From assembly GCA_026419195.1 (NCBI GenBank), contig JANZZV010000007.1, forward strand, positions 59,079 to 123,078: DNA of 64,000 nt, written 5' to 3'. The number at the start of each line of letters is the position of its first letter. Positions within the stretch are counted from its first letter, which is position 1. This DNA comes from Fervidobacterium sp. (lineage in GTDB: Bacteria > Thermotogota > Thermotogae > Thermotogales > Fervidobacteriaceae). Both the position numbers and the translations under genes were made by a program. Below are positions 34,431-42,480 of the stretch, piece by piece. The notes beneath the pieces were generated by a model. That model saw only the letters and a program-made list of their open reading frames with translations, did not search any database and was not told where the DNA came from.

Positions 34431-35427
34431 TCTTGGTATCGATCTTGGTACTGCTAATTTTATAGTTTATCAACAAGGTAGAGGAATTGTACTTAACGAA
34501 CCGGCAGTTGTAGCTATTGAAAGAAAGACAAATAAAATCTTAGCGATAGGCTACGAGGCAAAAGAAATGCTTGGTAAAACACCTGAAGATAAGGTACTCG
34601 CAATTAAACCGATGAGAGATGGTGTTATTGCTGATTACACAATTATTTCCGAAGTTTTAAAATACTTCATGAGAAAGTTGAATAAAAGTCTATTTTTCAA
34701 GTGTAACATGGTCATAGGCATTCCTACAAAGACGACAAGTGTTGAACAACGAGCTGTTTACGACGCTGCCTTGAAAGCAGGAGCAAAAAGAGTACATATT
34801 GTTCTTGAGCCTACAGCTGCGGCAATAGGGATAGGCTTGGACGTTATGAAACCGATCGGTAATATGGTTATCGATATTGGTGGTGGCACGACAGATATAG
34901 CTGTAATAAGCCTTGGAGGTATTGTCGTTGGAGATTCGATAAAACTTGCAGGAAATGCTCTTGATGACGCAATAGTTAAGGGTATTAGAAGAACATTCGG
35001 GCTGATAATTGGTGAATCAACAGCAGAAGAGATAAAAATAAAGGTAGGAAAAGTTCATCCTGATATAGAAGACTTAGAATTGGAGATTAAAGGTAGGGAT
35101 GCAGTTACTGGTTTACCACGAACGGAAGTTGTAAATTCAACCGATGTTTACAAAATGTTGAGACCTGTCATTGAAAACATTATATCGAGAGTCAAGCTTG
35201 TTCTTGAAAAAACTCCTCCAGAACTTTCAGCTGATATAGTTCAGCACGGAATAGTTCTCACAGGTGGTGGAGCATTGTTAAGAGGTATAGATAAAGCTAT
35301 TCAGGAAGAAATTGGAGTACCTTGTAAAGTTGCAGATGAACCGCTTTTATGTGTAGCTCGTGGTACTGGTAGATTACTTGAAGATGAAGAATTACTCAAA
35401 CATGTGGCAGTCACATATGAAAGATAA
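34417..35427 (+). CDS. mreB: Rod-shape-determining actin homologue MreB/Mbl
   Basis: Bacterial actin that guides lateral wall synthesis, polymerising at the inner membrane. The 336-residue protein has phosphate-1 GIDLGTANFIVY, the LAIKPMRDGVIADY segment, VLEPTAAAIGIGLDV, phosphate-2 DIGGGTTDIAVI and the adenosine motif LTGGGALLRGI. ATG 34417 has AAAGGGGAG upstream; the frame is open six codons further but without a ribosome site. The following two flagellar rod genes reproduce the mbl-flhO-flhP order known from Bacillus subtilis. Confidence 0.95.
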   Translation: MGKSDLGIDLGTANFIVYQQGRGIVLNEPAVVAIERKTNKILAIGYEAKEMLGKTPEDKVLAIKPMRDGVIADYTIISEVLKYFMRKLNKSLFFKCNMVIGIPTKTTSVEQRAVYDAALKAGAKRVHIVLEPTAAAIGIGLDVMKPIGNMVIDIGGGTTDIAVISLGGIVVGDSIKLAGNALDDAIVKGIRRTFGLIIGESTAEEIKIKVGKVHPDIEDLELEIKGRDAVTGLPRTEVVNSTDVYKMLRPVIENIISRVKLVLEKTPPELSADIVQHGIVLTGGGALLRGIDKAIQEEIGVPCKVADEPLLCVARGTGRLLEDEELLKHVAVTYER

Positions 35428-35490
35428 ATTTCTGAGTTTTATTTGCAAAGTGTTGTAATTTTCGACGGAGAAAGATGTTTGGAGGTGTCT

Positions 35491-36258
35491 ATGTACAGAG
35501 GTGTTTATACAGCGGCAATGGGAATGCTGGTAGACATAACGAAAATAGACACGATCTCTAACAATTTATCGAATGTGGAGACAAATGGGTATAAAGCTGA
35601 TGCTTTGGCTTTTAAGACGTACCTTGAGAAAGAAATCTACAGAATCAGACCAAAACCAGAAGATAAAAAGGTTGAGGCTAAAAGAATTGGTCGACTTGAA
35701 CAAGCTGTTATCCTTGACGAGGTTCGCACAAGGCTTGAGCAAGGAATTTTAGAGCAGACTAACGTTCCAACGCATTTAGCTATACATGGAGAAGGATTTT
35801 TTGCAATCAGGAAAGGAAATGAAGTTTATTATACCAGAAATGGTGAATTTATTAGGGATGTTAACGGCTATTTGGTTAATACACAAGGGTATTACGTATT
35901 GAATAGCAATGGCCAGCAATTGCAACTTCCAGAAAATTTTTCCATCGATGATTTCGGAAATGTGTTGGGCGAGAATGGAGAGATAATTGATAGAATAGGA
36001 ATCTACTCATTACAAAACCCAAGGAAGCAAGGTGAGACGCTATTTTCTGGAAATGCGCAATTGATACGGGATGATCAATTAACACAGTCAAACACAAGGA
36101 TCCTGTCAGGATATTTAGAAAAATCCAATGTGAATGTAGTTCGCGAGATGGTTAAGATGATAGATGCACACAGACATTACGAAGCTACATCTAAAGCTAT
36201 TCTTGTACATGACGAACTACTTAACAAGGTTATAAATAATGTTGGAACGTTGAGATAG
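35491..36258 (+). CDS. Flagellar basal-body rod protein, FlgF/FlhO type
   Basis: A 255-residue rod protein of the FlgE/F/G family, exported through the flagellar type III apparatus to build the axial structure. The N-terminus YRGVYTAAMGMLVDITKIDT leads into SNNLSNVETNGYKAD, the family's signature. The C-terminus EKSNVNVVREMVKMIDAHRH is the conserved coiled coil. ATG 35491 follows TTGGAGGTG. It lies 63 bases after mreB and 11 before its paralogue. It is the less canonical of the two rod genes and therefore more likely the FlgF-like one. Confidence 0.88.
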   Translation: MYRGVYTAAMGMLVDITKIDTISNNLSNVETNGYKADALAFKTYLEKEIYRIRPKPEDKKVEAKRIGRLEQAVILDEVRTRLEQGILEQTNVPTHLAIHGEGFFAIRKGNEVYYTRNGEFIRDVNGYLVNTQGYYVLNSNGQQLQLPENFSIDDFGNVLGENGEIIDRIGIYSLQNPRKQGETLFSGNAQLIRDDQLTQSNTRILSGYLEKSNVNVVREMVKMIDAHRHYEATSKAILVHDELLNKVINNVGTLR

Positions 36259-36269
36259 GAGGGAGTCAG

Positions 36270-37055
36270 ATGATCAATAGTCTTTACAGCGCAGCTACTG
36301 GCATGTGGGCTCAGCAATTCAAAATGGATACTGTGTCGAACAATATTGCTAACGTAGATACCGCTGGTTTTAAGAAGGTTAAAGCGGAATTTCAGGATTT
36401 GATTTACAGTTATTCGAAAAACGCTGGTGCTGCAACAGCACAGAACTCCACAACACCAACAGGTATATACGTTGGACACGGTGTTAGGCTGGCAGCAACT
36501 ACAAAAATCTTTACACAAGGTAATATAGAAAATACCGGTAATGCCTTGGATTTGGCAATAAGTGGTGATGGATTTTTTCAAATCCAACTTCAAGATGGAA
36601 GAATTGCGTACACCAGAGATGGACAATTCAAAGTGGATAACCAGGGAAGAGTAGTAACGGCAAATGGGTTATTGTTATCTCCCGCGATTAACATTCCACA
36701 AAATGCCGTTTCACTTACGATTTCTCCAGATGGAATAGTTTCTGCTGAGCTAGCAGATGGCACTATACAACAACTCGGAAATATAACATTAGTTAGATTT
36801 GTAAACCCTGCCGGCTTGAAATCCATAGGTGATAACTTGTACATCGCTACCACGGCAAGTGGTGAACCAATTGAAGGCACACCGGGACAAGACGGATTTG
36901 GAACGATAATGCAGGGGTATGTTGAGAAGTCGAACGTTGATGTTGTTAAAGAAATGGTAGATATGATAACTGCTATGAGAGCTTACGAATTCAATTCGAG
37001 ATCAATAATGACAGCGGATCAAATGTTGCAAACGGCAAGCAACCTAAGAAGATAA
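36270..37055 (+). CDS. flgG: Flagellar distal rod protein FlgG
   Basis: A 261-residue rod protein, the usual FlgG length. The N-terminal MINSLYSAATGMWAQQFKMD then VSNNIANVDTAGFKK is typical, with DLAISGDGFFQIQL in the middle and GYVEKSNVDVVKEMVDMITA at the end. It assembles the distal rod across the periplasm. ATG 36270 follows AGGAGGGAG. It is the last gene before a strong terminator at 37094-37124, so the likely operon runs from the SLOG gene or from mreB to here. Confidence 0.93.
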   Translation: MINSLYSAATGMWAQQFKMDTVSNNIANVDTAGFKKVKAEFQDLIYSYSKNAGAATAQNSTTPTGIYVGHGVRLAATTKIFTQGNIENTGNALDLAISGDGFFQIQLQDGRIAYTRDGQFKVDNQGRVVTANGLLLSPAINIPQNAVSLTISPDGIVSAELADGTIQQLGNITLVRFVNPAGLKSIGDNLYIATTASGEPIEGTPGQDGFGTIMQGYVEKSNVDVVKEMVDMITAMRAYEFNSRSIMTADQMLQTASNLRR

Positions 37056-37093
37056 TAACTTGGTTAGAAGTTTGAAAAATCAATAAGCAGACG

Positions 37094-37124
37094 TCCCCGG
37101 AGCAATTTTCTCCGGGGATTTTTT
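37094..37124 (+). terminator. Terminator after flgG
   Basis: A 9-bp GC-rich stem (37094-37102 with 37110-37118) has a 7-base loop and six Ts directly after. It lies 39 bases downstream of the flgG stop. Confidence 0.9.
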
Positions 37125-37150
37125 AACTGAATGTGAATAATTGAAAGCTA

Positions 37151-37159
37151 TGATATAAT
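37151..37159 (+). promoter_or_regulatory. Extended -10 upstream of the HEAT-repeat/plsY operon
   Basis: TGA-TATAAT with no recognisable -35 at the right distance. It lies 84 bases before the HEAT-repeat gene and 27 bases after the flgG terminator. Confidence 0.6.
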
Positions 37160-37242
37160 AATTTAGTTGGAACAAAAGATTCCGAGTAAGAATTTTAGAA
37201 AAAATACCATCTGAATTTATTTGGATTAATGGAGGAATCGTT

Positions 37243-37872
37243 ATGGATGACTTTAATGAAAGGCAGGCACTAATTGATAGAATATTGAGAGAAAAAGGTA
37301 CAGATGCCTTTGATGATATGATAAAATTACTTGAGGATGAAGATGAAAATGTTCGAGAGATAGCTGCAGAAGTTATTTACAGACTTGGAGAAAGTGTTGT
37401 AGGTAAGTTAGAGGAAATTTTAAAAAATGCAGTTAAGAATGGCGAAAGGAACAAAATAAGCTTACTGTACATAATAGATTTGCTTGGAGATCTTAACGCA
37501 AAACGTTCTGTTAAGGATATTCTTAAAGCGCTTGAATTATACGACCTGGAGGAATCACAACTTATTATCTATGAAGCCTTGGCAAAACTCGGTGCTGGAG
37601 AGCAATTCTATCCTTTGCTTAGATATATGCTTTTGGAAGGTGAAGAGCGGTTTTTGTTGGGTCCGCAAGTTGCTATTGTAATGTCTTATTTGGATATACC
37701 TGAAGTTGTACATGATTTTGTTGATGCCATAGACAGTGATGATTTCTCTGGTGAGGATCTTGAGATAATAAAGCAGGCGCTGACAAACATCATAAACATA
37801 CGTCCAACTTATAAAGAGATACTAATTAACATAGTTGGCGAAGACAATTTTGAAAAGTACATAGTAAAGTGA
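37243..37872 (+). CDS. HEAT-repeat-like protein
   Basis: A 209-residue acidic, all-helical protein with HEAT-like repeat units. The clearest is DEDENVREIAAEVIYRLGE at about residue 28, with similar helices after it. Such proteins act as scaffolds; no partner can be named. ATG 37243 follows TGGAGGAAT. The stop overlaps the region just ahead of plsY, which begins 14 bases later, so the two are probably cotranscribed. Confidence 0.75.
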   Translation: MDDFNERQALIDRILREKGTDAFDDMIKLLEDEDENVREIAAEVIYRLGESVVGKLEEILKNAVKNGERNKISLLYIIDLLGDLNAKRSVKDILKALELYDLEESQLIIYEALAKLGAGEQFYPLLRYMLLEGEERFLLGPQVAIVMSYLDIPEVVHDFVDAIDSDDFSGEDLEIIKQALTNIINIRPTYKEILINIVGEDNFEKYIVK

Positions 37873-37886
37873 CGGGAGGGATCATT

Positions 37887-38498
37887 TTGCTTTTTGTGGC
37901 GGCTGTTGTGGGATACTTTATAGGTTCCATTCCATTTAGCTATATCATTCCAATGCTAAAAGGAATAGACATTACAAAAGTAGGTAGTGGAAATGTTGGA
38001 GGTACGAATGTGTTAAGGAATTTGGGCACGAAGTATGGAGCTTTAGCTATGTTTTTAGATATAATGAAGGCAGTTATAGCTGTGATAATATTTAAAGGTC
38101 ATGGTGAAAATTCTATGGTTATGGCAGGTGCAATGTCTGTTTTCGGACATTGCTATTCACCATTTGTCAAATTTAAGGGAGGTAAAGGAGTAGCTACAAC
38201 ACTTGGCACGCTTTTTGGCATTTTTCCACCCGCGGGGTTATTTGCACTCGGAATATGGATAAGTGTTGTTGCGTTGACTCAATATGTATCTCTTGCTTCA
38301 ATAATAGGATTGCTAGCTGGTAGTATTTTTTCATTAATTTTTGGAAAGGATTATTGGCTTGTCTTCTTAGCGCTCACATTGTTTTCATTATTAAGACATA
38401 AAGAAAATATAAAAAGACTTATTCAAGGAAACGAAAGGAAAACCAACATAGTGGATTACTTCCTTGGCTGGATGGAGAAAAAAGATGAAAAAAGGTAA
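37887..38498 (+). CDS. plsY: Acyl-phosphate:glycerol-3-phosphate acyltransferase
   Basis: A membrane enzyme for the first acylation of glycerol 3-phosphate, making lysophosphatidate with acyl-phosphate as donor. The 203-residue protein has five or so membrane helices with the PlsY motifs GSIPFSYII, SGNVGGTNVLRNLG (motif 1), FKGGKGVATTLG (motif 2) and a C-terminal LLRHKENIKRL. TTG 37887 is chosen because CGGGAGGG lies just before it; a GTG at 37869 would precede the ribosome site. It overlaps the next gene by 14 bases. PlsC, which adds the second acyl chain, is encoded four genes downstream. Confidence 0.93.
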   Translation: MLFVAAVVGYFIGSIPFSYIIPMLKGIDITKVGSGNVGGTNVLRNLGTKYGALAMFLDIMKAVIAVIIFKGHGENSMVMAGAMSVFGHCYSPFVKFKGGKGVATTLGTLFGIFPPAGLFALGIWISVVALTQYVSLASIIGLLAGSIFSLIFGKDYWLVFLALTLFSLLRHKENIKRLIQGNERKTNIVDYFLGWMEKKDEKR

Positions 38499-40062
38499 GG
38501 AATTGATGAATACTTTACACACAGGTTTGTCGGGCTGTGGATACACCCAGTTTTTCGTCTTGTTTATTTTAATATTTTTTGTAAGTCACATTTTTGCTGT
38601 TATTGACGAAGAGACAGCGCGTAATTATTTTTCACAATCTTTATTGGAGATGTACAGTGGGAATTTCAGCAAAGCTTACGAATTATCGAAAAAGGCGCTT
38701 TCTGGACGTGTATATGTAAATGAACTTTCGCATTTTTGGTTTCTGAGAGGTAGATTGGCAATTGCTAACGGATTAATCGACAAAGCCGTTGAAGATTTTA
38801 AAACATTTACTCAGCTTGTTAGAAATGATGATATAGAGAATTTAATTCAAAGAGTTGATTATTTCAGAAAATTAAATTTATCACCTTCTAAGACGTTTGA
38901 GTTAAAGTACATCAACTCTGCAAGTGGAATAGTAAATGGTATTGAATATTTTCACACACCTGTGAGTGTTGCTGTATTTGGGGACAACTATTGTGTTTTA
39001 GATAGCAGAAACAAAAGGATTGTATTTTTCAAAAATAACAGAATGACAAGAATTAAGAAAGTCATAAACAACATTAAGCAGTTGTTTTACGATAGAGAGG
39101 GCAACATGTACTTGTTGTCAGATAAATCACTTTACGATGCTAACGAATTAGAATTACTGGGTAATTTAAAAGCACCTTATGTAGCTGGCGTTGATAGAGC
39201 AGGTAACATATATTTGATTGACTTTGATAAAGTAATTATGTACAACACCTATACAAAATCTGCAGTTGAGAAAAAATTACCATATGTTACATTTACTTTG
39301 GATGCCGAAATCACTGTTGATAAACTTTACATACTTGATGGCTTAAGACAAACAATTGATGTTTATAATTTGAAAAGTTTGTCGAAAGTTGATGGAATAA
39401 AGCTTAAGGAAAAAATATGGTCATTTGAAGTAACACCTTACGGTGATATTATATACCTCGGTAAGAATAAAGTTGTAGCAGGTATGCAGGAGTTTGATAT
39501 AAAAACTGGAGATCTTATAGAGTACAGTTATCCAACACTATTTTTAATTAGTTGGAAAAACAAAAGTATAGATATTTATACTCTTAAAGACGACAAGCCT
39601 ATTTTTGTGAATATTGATACCTTAAGATTTGACGATAAATATGCATATGCCTACGTTAGAGTGGAGGATTTATTTGGAGATGAGATACACTACATCCAGC
39701 ATTCGCTAAGTATATTCGAGCACGATGTTTATGTTCCTTCAGAAACTACAAGTGCAAGTGTACAAGCAAAGTACTTATCATTGCAAAATTGTAATGGAGA
39801 AGTGATAAGTTACAAGTTGCAAGGCGTTTGGGCAATCGGAAACTGTCCGATTATGTCAAAATTTACAGGGGCACCATCTGATGGAACGTTACTTGGTAGG
39901 AAAACGAGAATAAATTGGATCATAAAATGGTCATATATGCGCCCTGTTCCACCAGGCGTGATAAAATTAACGGCAAAGGTAAGCTTTAAGAATGCTTCGT
40001 ATTTTGATACATCGTTTTATACTCATCAACTTATTAAAGCAGAGCAATTGAGAAAAGAATGA
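38485..40062 (+). CDS. Exported protein of unknown function with TPR-like and propeller-like parts
   Basis: A 525-residue protein from ATG 38485 (GGAG at 38473-38476). A hydrophobic segment at about residues 22-40 acts as signal or anchor. Residues about 45-115 show TPR-like helices (ALLEMYSGNFSKAYELSKKAL-like, then LIDKAVEDFKTF). From about 130 to 400 short strand repeats appear (NMYLLSDKSLYD, NIYLIDFDKVIMYN, KLYILDGLRQTIDVYN), as in NHL or other propellers. The C-terminal 100 residues are unassigned. It lies in the lipid-synthesis operon between plsY and a TPR gene. The function is unknown. Confidence 0.65.
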   Translation: MKKGKELMNTLHTGLSGCGYTQFFVLFILIFFVSHIFAVIDEETARNYFSQSLLEMYSGNFSKAYELSKKALSGRVYVNELSHFWFLRGRLAIANGLIDKAVEDFKTFTQLVRNDDIENLIQRVDYFRKLNLSPSKTFELKYINSASGIVNGIEYFHTPVSVAVFGDNYCVLDSRNKRIVFFKNNRMTRIKKVINNIKQLFYDREGNMYLLSDKSLYDANELELLGNLKAPYVAGVDRAGNIYLIDFDKVIMYNTYTKSAVEKKLPYVTFTLDAEITVDKLYILDGLRQTIDVYNLKSLSKVDGIKLKEKIWSFEVTPYGDIIYLGKNKVVAGMQEFDIKTGDLIEYSYPTLFLISWKNKSIDIYTLKDDKPIFVNIDTLRFDDKYAYAYVRVEDLFGDEIHYIQHSLSIFEHDVYVPSETTSASVQAKYLSLQNCNGEVISYKLQGVWAIGNCPIMSKFTGAPSDGTLLGRKTRINWIIKWSYMRPVPPGVIKLTAKVSFKNASYFDTSFYTHQLIKAEQLRKE

Positions 40063-40098
40063 ATCGCTGATATTTTTCCATTATTTTTTAGGAAATGG

Positions 40099-40563
40099 GT
40101 GGTCGGTAATTTGAGTCAATTGAACGAAGACATTTTAAAGAAAATTAAAGAAGCTGTTGAGTTGTCGGAAAGTGGGAAGATAAAGGAAGCTTTGGAAATA
40201 TATATTTCTCTTCTGGAATACGAAATTCCAGAGGTGTATAATAACATTGGAAATCTTTACAGAAGAGAAGGGATGCTCGGAAAATCAATTGAGATGTATC
40301 GGAAGGCTATACAATTGGATCCTAATTTTTCTTTACCTTACTTCAATTTGGCATGTGCACTAATGGAAATTGAAAAATACAATGAAGCTATTTTATTTTT
40401 CGAAAAGGCGGAAAAATTAGGATTGGAATCTTTTGACTTGCGTGTTCAACTAGCTTTGTGCTACCTTGCTACGGGAAATATTTCAAAAGCCAAAAAGTTG
40501 ATAGAAGATGAAAGGGTACGTTGCGAAGTACAGAAGTATGTAGAAGGGGATGTTTTTAAATGA
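40099..40563 (+). CDS. TPR protein
   Basis: A 154-residue soluble protein with about three tetratricopeptide repeats, clearest at YNNIGNLYRREGMLGKSIEM, YRKAIQLDPNFSLPYFNLAC and FDLRVQLALCYLATGNISKA. It probably mediates protein contacts. The start is uncertain: GTG 40099 has AGGAA upstream, TTG 40111 is an alternative. Its stop overlaps the next start (ATGA at 40560), so translation is coupled to the membrane-protein gene. Confidence 0.78.
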   Translation: MVGNLSQLNEDILKKIKEAVELSESGKIKEALEIYISLLEYEIPEVYNNIGNLYRREGMLGKSIEMYRKAIQLDPNFSLPYFNLACALMEIEKYNEAILFFEKAEKLGLESFDLRVQLALCYLATGNISKAKKLIEDERVRCEVQKYVEGDVFK

Positions 40564-41183
40564 TTAATCTCGATACCTTAAATTTGAGTTATGTCAAAGA
40601 TTGGGCTGATTATTTTTCTACAACCTGGTACATTACGTTACCAATTTCGTTGTTTTTTTATTTTTTCCCTAATCTTGTTGAATTCGTTTCAATCTTCGGA
40701 TTTGGCTGGACGATCGGTGCTAGTTATGTGTCACCTTCACTTGTGAAATTTTTTAAGGACCTTGAATTGTTTACCACTGTTCGACCAGAGATAATGAACA
40801 TAGTTATTTCTCTCTTATGTGGGATAGTCTTTTACGGTATTTACAAAGCAGCTATATTTGCTGGTAGTTTTGTCATTTCTTTTCTTGCTTCTTTGTTTTT
40901 ATTGCAGACATTTTTTGGAAACTCAATAGAATGGTACATACTTGTGGTGATTGGTTTGATAATTGGTATTGTCGCAGGCTCTTTTGCCAGTAGAGAGAGT
41001 TCGAAATTTGTAGGATTATTCGCTATCATATTTGGTTCTTTTGTAATCTCAGCAGTTGGAGTAGCTCTACTTAGAAAGTACGTCTACAGATTCAGCGATC
41101 TTATTTATTTATGGTCGATATTAATAGTTTTCTTGGTCCTTTTGTTTTCAAGGATGAAAACGTTTTGGGGGAAGCAAAAATGA
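40560..41183 (+). CDS. Polytopic membrane protein of unknown function
   Basis: A 207-residue protein with about seven hydrophobic segments, including ILVVIGLIIGIVAGSFASRE and FVGLFAIIFGSFVISAVGV. The glycine-rich repeated helices resemble TMEM198/DUF4203-like proteins, but I cannot confirm this. ATG 40560 overlaps the TPR stop by four bases, and its own stop overlaps the plsC start (ATGA at 41180). This tight coupling suggests a role with the phospholipid acyltransferase or TPR protein. Confidence 0.65.
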   Translation: MINLDTLNLSYVKDWADYFSTTWYITLPISLFFYFFPNLVEFVSIFGFGWTIGASYVSPSLVKFFKDLELFTTVRPEIMNIVISLLCGIVFYGIYKAAIFAGSFVISFLASLFLLQTFFGNSIEWYILVVIGLIIGIVAGSFASRESSKFVGLFAIIFGSFVISAVGVALLRKYVYRFSDLIYLWSILIVFLVLLFSRMKTFWGKQK

Positions 41184-41932
41184 AAAGTGTTATAAATTTC
41201 TTGCGTACTATTTGGTTCTTGGTAGGTGCTTTTTTGTACATATTTGTCTATGGTGCGGTTGTTTTATTAATTGGCTTTATTCTTGGAAAGAGGGATGGAA
41301 GGAAATTTGTTTTAAGACAAATTGAAATTTTTGGAAGGATTGCTTTTAAACTTTTGGGTGTAAAGGTTTACGTATGCGGAAAAAAGCCTGATATTAATAG
41401 AAATTATATTGTTGCTTGTAATCATCAGAGTATATTAGATATACCATTAGTGCTCGGTTATGTTGGTCCAACACCATTCATAGCCAAAAAAGAACTTGGA
41501 AAGTTTCCTATGATTAATCTTTACTTAAAATACCTTGGCAGTGAATTAATAGATAGAGGTAACATTCGTCAAACAGCTCTTGTAATAAGAGAAGTTATGA
41601 AAAAATTAAACGAAGGATACCACTTTGTGATCTTTCCAGAAGGTACAAGGTCACCAGATGGAGAAGTTTATCCGTTCAAGCCACGGAGCTTAGAGATTGC
41701 GTATAAGTCAAAAGTTCCTGTTCTTCCAATTTCTATATGGGGAAATCACTTAGTTATTCCAAAACACAAACTTACTGTTAGCGGGAATAAAGTAGGAATA
41801 TACATAAATAATTTGGTGTATCCTGAGAGTTTTCCCAGCGAAGAGGAAATGAGGATACACGTAGAAAATATGATAAAAGAAGGTGTGAAAAAGTTGAAAG
41901 AGGTGGTAAGCTATGAAAAAAGCGATTGTTAA
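41180..41932 (+). CDS. plsC: 1-acyl-sn-glycerol-3-phosphate acyltransferase
   Basis: It makes phosphatidic acid from lysophosphatidate at the inner membrane. The 250-residue protein has an N-terminal membrane region and catalytic NHQSILD (H82, D87), substrate-binding FPEGTRSPDG at about 152, and VPVLPISIWG. ATG 41180 has GGGGG at 41167-41171; the longer frame to 41111 lies inside the previous gene. It overlaps the following BFN-domain gene by 20 bases. Together with plsY it completes phosphatidate synthesis in this operon. Confidence 0.93.
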   Translation: MKSVINFLRTIWFLVGAFLYIFVYGAVVLLIGFILGKRDGRKFVLRQIEIFGRIAFKLLGVKVYVCGKKPDINRNYIVACNHQSILDIPLVLGYVGPTPFIAKKELGKFPMINLYLKYLGSELIDRGNIRQTALVIREVMKKLNEGYHFVIFPEGTRSPDGEVYPFKPRSLEIAYKSKVPVLPISIWGNHLVIPKHKLTVSGNKVGIYINNLVYPESFPSEEEMRIHVENMIKEGVKKLKEVVSYEKSDC

Positions 41933-42449
41933 AGCGCTTGTACTGGATAAAGTATCAAATACACCAGTGGTTTTGCTTGGAATTGAAAATACGAAGAAAA
42001 TATTACCAATTTGGATTGGTGCTTGCGAAGCAAGTATTATGGCAATCGCCATAGAAAAAGTCCCTTTTGATAGACCCTTAACACATGATCTAATAATGAA
42101 TATAGTAAAAGAACTAAATCTTAAATTTGAACGCTTTGTCATACATTCGCTGAAAGATAACATATTTTACGCAAAAATAGTGTTAAAGGATTTGGCGCTG
42201 TCAGAACAAGACTTATCAGAAGGTGCCAATCCATACATAGAGATAGATGCCAGACCATCTGACTGCATAATATTGTCCTTAAAAACAGGTGTACCTATAT
42301 ATGTTGCTAACGACATTATAGCAACAGAAGCTATTAATATTGATAGTCTCGATTCAAGTGAAGAAGAGTTCAAAAAATTTGTTGAAAATATGGATATAAA
42401 TGAGTTTAGAAAATTTCTTGATGATGACAGCAACCAAATTGAAGAATAA
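41913..42449 (+). CDS. Bifunctional nuclease (BFN/DUF151) family protein
   Basis: A 178-residue protein of the DUF151 family, for which a Thermotoga structure exists. Family features are VVLLGIENTKKILPIWIGA at about residue 18, EASIMAIA, then RPSDCIILSLKTGVPIYVA at about 112. Some plant members have nuclease activity; the bacterial role is unclear. The acidic C-terminal tail is typical. ATG 41913 follows AGAGGTGG. It starts within the end of plsC and is part of the same operon. Confidence 0.85.
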   Translation: MKKAIVKALVLDKVSNTPVVLLGIENTKKILPIWIGACEASIMAIAIEKVPFDRPLTHDLIMNIVKELNLKFERFVIHSLKDNIFYAKIVLKDLALSEQDLSEGANPYIEIDARPSDCIILSLKTGVPIYVANDIIATEAINIDSLDSSEEEFKKFVENMDINEFRKFLDDDSNQIEE

Positions 42450-42480
42450 GATAAAAAAATAGCCTAGAAAGGGGTAATTT

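Noticed and set aside
36177..36626. Minus-strand frame of 149 codons
   Set aside because: It lies antisense to two well-supported flagellar rod genes and has no family features.
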